A stretch of DNA of 64,000 nucleotides from Cylindrotheca closterium. Lineage: Eukaryota > Bacillariophyta > Bacillariophyceae > Bacillariales > Bacillariaceae. Every line of letters begins with the position of its first letter. Positions within the stretch are counted from its first letter, which is position 1. This document shows, in pieces, positions 57,962 through 64,000 of the stretch. A model generated the notes under the pieces. That model made no database searches. It had not been told where the DNA came from and saw only the letters and a list, made by a program, of their open reading frames with translations. The translations under genes and the position numbers were made by a program. Location of the stretch: assembly GCA_933822405.4 (NCBI GenBank), contig CAKOGP040002047.1:124834-188833 (forward strand), written 5' to 3'.

Positions 57962-60932
57962 TCAGTTCGCTGCTTCGAGCTTCAGAAAGGAAGGCGCAAA
58001 TCGACTATGGTCTGACTCGTCTGCGATCAACCCCATTGGCTTTTCTCCATGGATCGTCGAACCAAGGAGGAGTGTCGACATTTCCAACCTGTCTATTGGA
58101 TTGATGTTGTCCTCTACTATAGTCGCCATGATATCCTTCTCGAAACAATGGGTCACACAAACGATCACATGCAAGTCCGAGTAGGCAATGGGCAATGAAC
58201 CACTTCGACTGATGGCATCCAGGAGATCATAAGCCTTGTTGGACTCGGACTTGACATCCGATTCGTAAAGATTGTTTGTCGTGGGCTTGGAAAGTAGATC
58301 GGGTTGGCGTTTGCGAGACCAAATATCACCTGCCTTGATCTTGGTGGATCGCAGAGTGCTGTCCTTGTCGAATTGTGCGATGGTTGCGTCCAGCATTTTA
58401 GGGATTTGCGTGAAATCAATGTTTTCCTTAGATGGCGCCCTTGCACTCGATGGGGTATCTGAAGTTTCAGGCGTTGTATCAGCTTCGCCGTTTTCCTGGT
58501 TTGACACTTCTTCGGGCATCCCATCCATTCCTTCATCATCATCATCATCATCATATGCAAATGGCTCATCACACAATCCATCGGCGCTACTCTCAGCAAA
58601 CATGTCCAAAGCGCAGTCTTCTTCATATTCTTCTTCACACTCCTCCGCTTCAACCTCCTTGCTTCTCAGCCAGTCGAGAGCGCTAGTTCCCGCAGATTCA
58701 AATCTCTCTTCAGCCGAGTTCTCTGCAAACCAAGCTGTTTCGGCCGCTTTCTGTGCTTCTTCCTTCATCAGAGTCGCCTCCAGCTGCTTCTCTTTTGTAC
58801 CTTCGATTACGTCCATCACCGCCTTCACATTCTGTCGGACGACTTCAACCTTGTCGCTTGCACTTATTGAGCTATTACAGACCTCATCGAAAGAGAGCAA
58901 ATCGGATGGAATCTGGTGCTCCACAAACAACTCCATCAGGTCTTCGGTCAGTTTGATCTCCTTTGCCAACGAGTCCTCTGACAATCCCAGCAACGCCTCC
59001 AGTTGAGGCTTGATCTGGACCACGGCAACACCAAACACTGAAGACTCCAATTGCATTCCGCGGAATGCTTGAGCAAAGCGCTGCTGCTCTGGCGACAAGG
59101 ATTCAATCGCGTTCTTGAACTCCTTTGCAGACGGAATCTCTTCCAATAGCAGAGGGATAAATACTTCGTCCTTGTTTTGCAAAATGATAGCATCCTTAGG
59201 ATTGAGTTTGTTTGGACCTGCCATGGTACCAATCACCAACATGAACGAAGAAAATTGACGTGCTCGAGCTGACAGTTGGAATGCCTTTCTGCCTCCTTCT
59301 TGTTCTGAGCGATGGCGCATCCAGCCATGCAAATACGCATTACCAGTCAACTGTAGAGTGGTTGCTGCGTTAAGTGCAATTTCAAGAGGCGATGCCATGT
59401 AAACTTGTCGCAGGAGCGTCTCAATTGGGGTGCAGTTTTCTCCGTCGCTTTTGTCCTCGATACTCAAGACACCGTAGGGAAATCGCTTGGGACGACCAAT
59501 TGCATGGCAGAATGGCTTGGGAGGTTTCGACAAGAACTTGGCATTATGGAACCTAACAAATTCTTCTAGATCCGTAGTGGTCACTCGCTTTCCAATAGCT
59601 GCAGTGAGCTGTTTCTCAAGCATATTTTCCAAGTATCCAATGGCATGCTGATACTGAATGCTGAGACTATCGGAATGATCCAACGACAAGAAAAGAGTTG
59701 CCTCCGTAATGGAGAATAATTCGGTCACATTCGCTGCAGGGAATACTTGCTGAAGACGTTCCACCGTGGTATCAATCGATTTGATTTGAGCATTCAACAA
59801 CTGGATGGTATCATTTCCTGACAACAGGCTTGATACTTTCTGTTGGCCACCTATTTGGTTATCACTGAGAGTAGTTAAAGGTAGAGAAAGAGTCGAAACA
59901 GATTCTGGAGTGGCAGCGTCTTGTCCCCCATCCAAGATAAGAGCTTCAGCACCCGCGCCTTCTTCATCCATTTCCTCGAGCAAAGGTAAAATGGGTCGAA
60001 ACAGATCTTCTGCCGAACATTGGCTAGACAAAACTTGTGGGTGAGATGGTGCTGGGACAGCGGGGTTGTGAATATTACTCATGATACGTTGCAAGTCTTG
60101 TCCAAAATGATGTTTCACACCCTTCGCCCAGTGATTCATGCGAGAACAGAAAAATTGCAGGGCAGCATCCACTTGTTCATTGCGCCGAGGAGTCTTGGAT
60201 CTGCTTGTATTAATGGCGAAGCTAGTAGTACGGGTATCCATGTTGACTTGCTGAAGGAGCCAAGTCAAGTTGAGGTCTAAAGGCGAATGGTTTTCTACCT
60301 TTTCCATTGGTGCATTCGCAGACTGTGTTATAACAACAGTAGACGAATCTCGACTTTGCAGTACGGCCTTCTTTTCGACTTCGGTCCCTGAGAATATCGA
60401 AATTTCCCAGTGTGCCTTGACAGCCCAGTGATATTCCTTGACCTTCTTGATAACCTTATGAATGGTCGAAGAACTGGAAGTGAAATGGGAAGATCCAATT
60501 GAAGTGGATGATTCCCTTACAGTTTCTGTAGAATACGGAGACGGGACATCGACCGTTTGTTCGTGGAGGAAGGTACAAGTCTCACCGGCTTCAAAACGTA
60601 GTGTAGTTGTCTTGGTAGTCGCGAGGTTTCGAATGATTTTGGGAGACAATCCTAATCGTTCTAGAGCATTCATTTGAGCCACAATGGCAATATTGGTCAT
60701 GTGATTGGCAAGTTCATATTTGTTCTCATACTTGTGATGAATTTCTTCAGCCAGAAGAGGTTGACGATTTGCTTCAAGGATTTGTTCAACACTCTGGAGT
60801 GCCTTTTTCACTGTTGTGAGTTGAGCGAAGTGAATTGAGATGTTCATATTCTTAATCAATCAATCGACGATTAAATAAAACGAACGACGATGTCCTTACC
60901 ATGAGATCGAAAAACTGTTTCGTTGAAGCCAT
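57962..60932 (-). CDS. Large conserved protist protein, paralog 1 (2 exons)
   Basis: Main exon 60850..57962. A first exon 60932..60900 (MASTKQFFDLM) joins through a very short 49-bp intron (GTAAGG...ATTAAG) in phase 0, giving 973 aa. If rejected, the start is MNISIHFAQLTTVKK just inside exon 2. Conserved central block: FCHAIGRPKRFPYGVLSIED, FMLVIGTMAGPNKLNPKDAI, ILQNKDEVFIPLLLEEIPSA, FGVAVVQIKPQLEALLGLSE, LMELFVEHQIPSDLLSFDEV. I recall the GTMAGPxKLNPKDAxxLQNKDE block from large proteins of oomycetes, amoebae and diatoms with no assigned function. A Cys/Glu/Asp-rich linker (EECEEEYEEDCALDMFAESS and a poly-Asp run) precedes a conserved end (KMLDATIAQFDKDSTLRSTK, AYDLLDAISRSGSLPIAYSD, LHVIVCVTHCFEKDIMATIV). 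Confidence 0.82.
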
Positions 60933-61243
60933 AATACGACACCATTGTTTCGTTTTTGTTTTATATCTCAGTCAATGTTTCTGTTTGATTAATATATGTG
61001 TGAGGTGTGTCTCGAAGAATGGTGGTTTATAGACTGAGACGTGCTTTGTGGAACGTCAAAATCCTTTGGCATGTTATGAGTGCTGAGTCCTGTTTACACG
61101 AAACACGAATGGTTTTAGTAATGCTCAACAGCATTTCAATAAAAGAGGTGGTGTAGGTATGTCAATAATACTGTGCAATAGTGATCCATTATATATTGTT
61201 ACTTCTTACAGAAGTTGATGCACACAGAGATAGATTGCATCAG
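60933..61243. promoter_or_regulatory. Spacer between tandem paralogs
   Basis: About 310 bp holding the promoter of paralog 1 and the 3' end of paralog 2. No other feature is seen. Confidence 0.35.
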
Positions 61244-64000
61244 TTAGCAATTGACACTTCCCTCTGCTTCCAGCAAACGCGGAAACGAAGACTCAAATCG
61301 AACACGGTCTGTCTCCTCAGCAATCAACTCCAAAGGCTCTGCTCCATGGACAGCCGATCCCAGCAATAATGTCGAAATTTCGAGCTTTTCGATAGGGTTC
61401 ACGTTATCTTCTACCACAGTCGCCATCACATCCTTCTCAAAACAATGCGTCACACAAACGACCACATGCAAGTCAGAGTAGGCAATGGGCAACGAACCAC
61501 TTCGACTGATGGCATCCAGGAGATCATAAGCCTTGTTGGACTCGGATTTGACATCCTTTGCCGCTAGCGTATTTGTTGTTGGCTTTGTGAGCAGATCTGG
61601 CTGTCGCTTGCGTGACCATGTGTCCATTGTTTTGAGTTTTGTGGATCGAAGAGTGCTGTCCTTGTCGAATTTTTCGATGGTTGCGTCCAGCGTTTTGGGA
61701 ATACTGGTGAAATCGACTGCTTGGAAAGGCAAAACGTTTGAATCCGACGAAGAGTCGGGTACCGGTGGCTGTACTTTGTTTAATGGCTTGGCAACTTCTG
61801 TAGGTCGTGCAGAACTGCTTTGTTGAACTGAGGGCATTGGTGCAGAAGACACTGACATCTGTGCCGACAGCATTGGTGGCGCTGAAGGTATTGCCCCAAA
61901 GGACATTGTACCCCTTGGTGCAGCAGCACCTGAGGGGGGTGGAGGAGGTGGGCTACTACGCGATGGTCCACTACGCGATGGTCCACTACGCAATGGTGCA
62001 GCCATCTCTTTTTGTTTCCGCCTGAAGCTTTCACCGGAGCCTTTACGTAGGGAGGCAAGATCCAAGCTCGCCTCTTCGAGTCCTGAAGAAAGGACCATAT
62101 CAGCTACCATCACCTTATCTTCCAATTGCTTCTCTTTTGTGCCTTCGACCACACTCATCACTGCCTTCACATTTTGACGTACGATGTCCACCTTCTCGCT
62201 CGTACTCACTGCCACAGCAAGTTCGTCGTAGGACAGCAAATCAGATGGAACCTGGTACTCCACAAACAGCTCCATCAGATCTTCGGTCAGTTTGATCTCC
62301 TTCGCCAACGAGTCTTCAGGTAGTCCTAGTAGAGCCTCTAGTTGAGGCTTGATCTGGATCACAGCAACGCCAAACACTGAAGACTCCAATTGCATCCCGC
62401 GGAATGACTTGGCAAATCGCTGTTGCTCTGGTGACAACGACTCGATGGCATCCTTAAACTCCTTTGCAGACGGAATCTCTTCCAATAGTAGTGGAATCAG
62501 CACCTCGTCCTTATTTTGCAGAATGATAGCATCCTTGGGATTCAATTTATTGGGACCTGCCATGGTTCCAATCACCAACATAAACGACGAAAACTGACGC
62601 GCGCGAGCTGATAGCTGAAATGACTTGTTGGTGCCACCTGATTCTGAGCGCTGGTGCATCCATCCATGCAAATACGTATTGCCAGTCAGTTGCAATGTTG
62701 TCGCTGCATTGAGTGGGACCTCGAGGGGAGCTTCCATTTGGACTGGTCGCATCATGGTCTCAATCGGGATGGTATTGTCGCTGTCTCCCTTGCTTTCGAT
62801 ACTCAAGACACCATATGGGAAGCGGTTGGGGCGACCAATGGCATGACAAAATGGCTTTGGCGGAATCGTCAGAAACTTGGCATTGTGGAAGCGGACAAAC
62901 TCTTCGAGATCATCATTGGTTACACGCTTGCCGATTGCTGCAACGAGTTGGTTCTCCAACATCTTTTCCAGGTATCCAATGGCATGCTGATACTGCAAGC
63001 AAAGCTTTTCCGAGTGATCCAACATGAGAAAGACTGTCGCCTCGGCAATGGAGAATAGCTTCATTTGATGTGAGGCGGGAAAGACTTCATTGAGACTCTT
63101 CAGCTTGGTATCGATGGATTTGACTTGAGCATTCAACAATTGAATGGTGTCCTTTCCCAACAACAACTGACATTCTTGTTTCTTGGCATGGCTAATTCCA
63201 GAAGGTAGCGCCAACGTGGAAACCGATTGTGGAGCATCTGCGTTGTCTCCTCCCTCCAGGATGAGAAGCTCGTCATTCACACTCTCACCGTCTTTGACTT
63301 TATTTTCTTCTAGAATAGGCAAGATCGGTTGAAAAAGGCCGCTGGCCGAGCATTGGCGTGCTAGCTTCTCTTGGTGAGATGGTGGTGGAATTGCCGGATT
63401 GTGGATGCTGCTAATGATCCTTTGCAAATTCCGTGAGAAGTGACTCTTCACATTGTAAAGCCAGCTATTCATACGAGAGCAGAAAAAATTCATGGACGCT
63501 TCCACTTGTTCATTGCGTCGAGGTGTATTGGCCTTCGTGACATCAATGGAAAAGCCAGTAGCTTTGTTCTCCATGTCGATTTGCTTTAACATCCAAGTCA
63601 AGTTGAGGTCCACTGGAGTATGCTTCTCTACCTTTTCCATGGGAGCATCCTTGGATTGCGTCACAACAATGGTTGACGAATCCCGACTCTGAAGCATGAT
63701 CTTCTTATCAACTTCAGTTCCTGAGAATATTGTGATTTCCCAGTGTGCCTTGACTGTCCAGTGATACTCGTTTACTTTCCTGATAACCTTGTGAATAGTC
63801 GAAGACTTAGACTTGAATGGGGTAGATCCGAGTACAGATGTCCTTTCTTTTACCGTTTCTACAGCATATGGATCTGGGACGTCGACGGTTTGCTCCTTGA
63901 GAAAGGTGCAGATCTCGCTAGCTTCAAATCGCAAAGTAGTGGTCTTTGTCTTGGTATCTTCCAGTTGCTGAATGATCTGAGGGGTGAATCCCAAACGCTC
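61244..64000 (-). CDS. Large conserved protist protein, paralog 2 (5' end cut by window)
   Basis: At least 918 codons, open through the window end: the first readable residues are ERLGFTPQIIQQ, matching ERLGLSPKIIRN of paralog 1, so only the N-terminus is missing. The central block (FMLVIGTMAGPNKLNPKDAI, VLIPLLLEEIPSAKEFKDAI, FGVAVIQIKPQLEALLGLPE) and the C-terminal block (KAYDLLDAISRSGSLPIAYS) are almost the same as in paralog 1. The linker between them is entirely different: basic and Pro/Gly/Ser-rich here (PLRSGPSRSGPSRSSPPPPP, MSAPPM-type Met/Pro repeats) versus acidic in paralog 1. The protein ends LEAEGSVNC. Tandem, same strand. Function unknown. Confidence 0.82.
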   Translation of the reverse strand, partial: ERLGFTPQIIQQLEDTKTKTTTLRFEASEICTFLKEQTVDVPDPYAVETVKERTSVLGSTPFKSKSSTIHKVIRKVNEYHWTVKAHWEITIFSGTEVDKKIMLQSRDSSTIVVTQSKDAPMEKVEKHTPVDLNLTWMLKQIDMENKATGFSIDVTKANTPRRNEQVEASMNFFCSRMNSWLYNVKSHFSRNLQRIISSIHNPAIPPPSHQEKLARQCSASGLFQPILPILEENKVKDGESVNDELLILEGGDNADAPQSVSTLALPSGISHAKKQECQLLLGKDTIQLLNAQVKSIDTKLKSLNEVFPASHQMKLFSIAEATVFLMLDHSEKLCLQYQHAIGYLEKMLENQLVAAIGKRVTNDDLEEFVRFHNAKFLTIPPKPFCHAIGRPNRFPYGVLSIESKGDSDNTIPIETMMRPVQMEAPLEVPLNAATTLQLTGNTYLHGWMHQRSESGGTNKSFQLSARARQFSSFMLVIGTMAGPNKLNPKDAIILQNKDEVLIPLLLEEIPSAKEFKDAIESLSPEQQRFAKSFRGMQLESSVFGVAVIQIKPQLEALLGLPEDSLAKEIKLTEDLMELFVEYQVPSDLLSYDELAVAVSTSEKVDIVRQNVKAVMSVVEGTKEKQLEDKVMVADMVLSSGLEEASLDLASLRKGSGESFRRKQKEMAAPLRSGPSRSGPSRSSPPPPPPSGAAAPRGTMSFGAIPSAPPMLSAQMSVSSAPMPSVQQSSSARPTEVAKPLNKVQPPVPDSSSDSNVLPFQAVDFTSIPKTLDATIEKFDKDSTLRSTKLKTMDTWSRKRQPDLLTKPTTNTLAAKDVKSESNKAYDLLDAISRSGSLPIAYSDLHVVVCVTHCFEKDVMATVVEDNVNPIEKLEISTLLLGSAVHGAEPLELIAEETDRVRFESSFPRLLEAEGSVNC
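61956..62000. repeat. 15-bp coding tandem repeat
   Basis: Three units of ctacgcgatggtcca, the last one diverged. They encode R-S-G-P-S units on the minus strand within the linker of paralog 2. Confidence 0.85.

Noticed and set aside
58272..59006. Plus-strand 244-codon Ser-rich frame
   Set aside because: It is antisense to the acidic linker of paralog 1, which is supported by homology to paralog 2 on the same strand.
1..64000. CRISPR arrays, rRNA and tRNA genes
   Set aside because: No regularly spaced repeats with unique spacers, no rRNA-like conserved blocks, and no cloverleaf with a T-loop consensus could be recognised by eye. A tRNA scan would be decisive.

Overview
The window is nuclear DNA of a photosynthetic stramenopile, most probably a pennate diatom. 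The genes are compact and carry few, short GT-AG introns (about 45 to 370 bp). Three proteins begin with a signal peptide whose predicted cleavage leaves Phe at +1, the plastid-targeting signature of diatoms. There are Pro/Thr/Ser-rich transmembrane proteins, a DUF6824-type protein, a gene with a GDNP motif I associate with diatoms, a phycobilin-reductase-family enzyme and a candidate RXL-processed secreted Ser-rich protein. No tRNA, rRNA or CRISPR was recognised.

Layout. 0.3-6.1 kb: a small two-exon gene of unknown role, a Nudix hydrolase, a plastid-targeted protein and a secreted two-repeat protein. 6.7-20.8 kb: phosphomevalonate kinase, an Fe(II)/2-oxoglutarate dioxygenase, a GDNP-motif protein, Dnmt2 with an extra C-terminal domain, a Cys-rich membrane protein, and two paralogous EF-hand/PT-rich/transmembrane receptor-like proteins. 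21.2-25.7 kb: a BAHD/condensation-fold acyltransferase, a DUF6824 gene, and an inverted, decayed copy of the acyltransferase. 26.1-34 kb: coatomer epsilon, an unknown protein, ribosome-biogenesis factor RPF2, a PLAC8 protein and an armadillo protein. 34.7-42.2 kb: a possible splicing-related protein and actin-related protein 4, whose short shared promoter is split by a 3.9-kb terminal-inverted-repeat element encoding a tyrosine-recombinase-like protein. 42.5-55.3 kb: a plastid bilin reductase, a PX protein, a helical-repeat protein, an MFS transporter, a secreted RXL-repeat protein, a kinase, a secreted acidic protein and a plastid-targeted fusion of a FetB-type permease with a FetA-type ATPase. 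56.5-64 kb: a HAD-like protein and two tandem large paralogs, the second cut by the window end.

Genes are independently transcribed, often divergent or convergent, and there are no operons. Several gene models were joined across introns by hand using GT-AG ends and reading phase: 319-1044, 1553-2397, 12778-13475, 30369-31489, 40106-42197, 44797-46531, 56473-57663 and 57962-60932. These joins need transcript support. The most unusual items are the TIR element with a recombinase-type gene inside a bidirectional promoter, the fused plastid FetB-FetA transporter, the RXL-repeat secreted protein, the Dnmt2 fusion, and the tandem paralogs with exchanged linkers.
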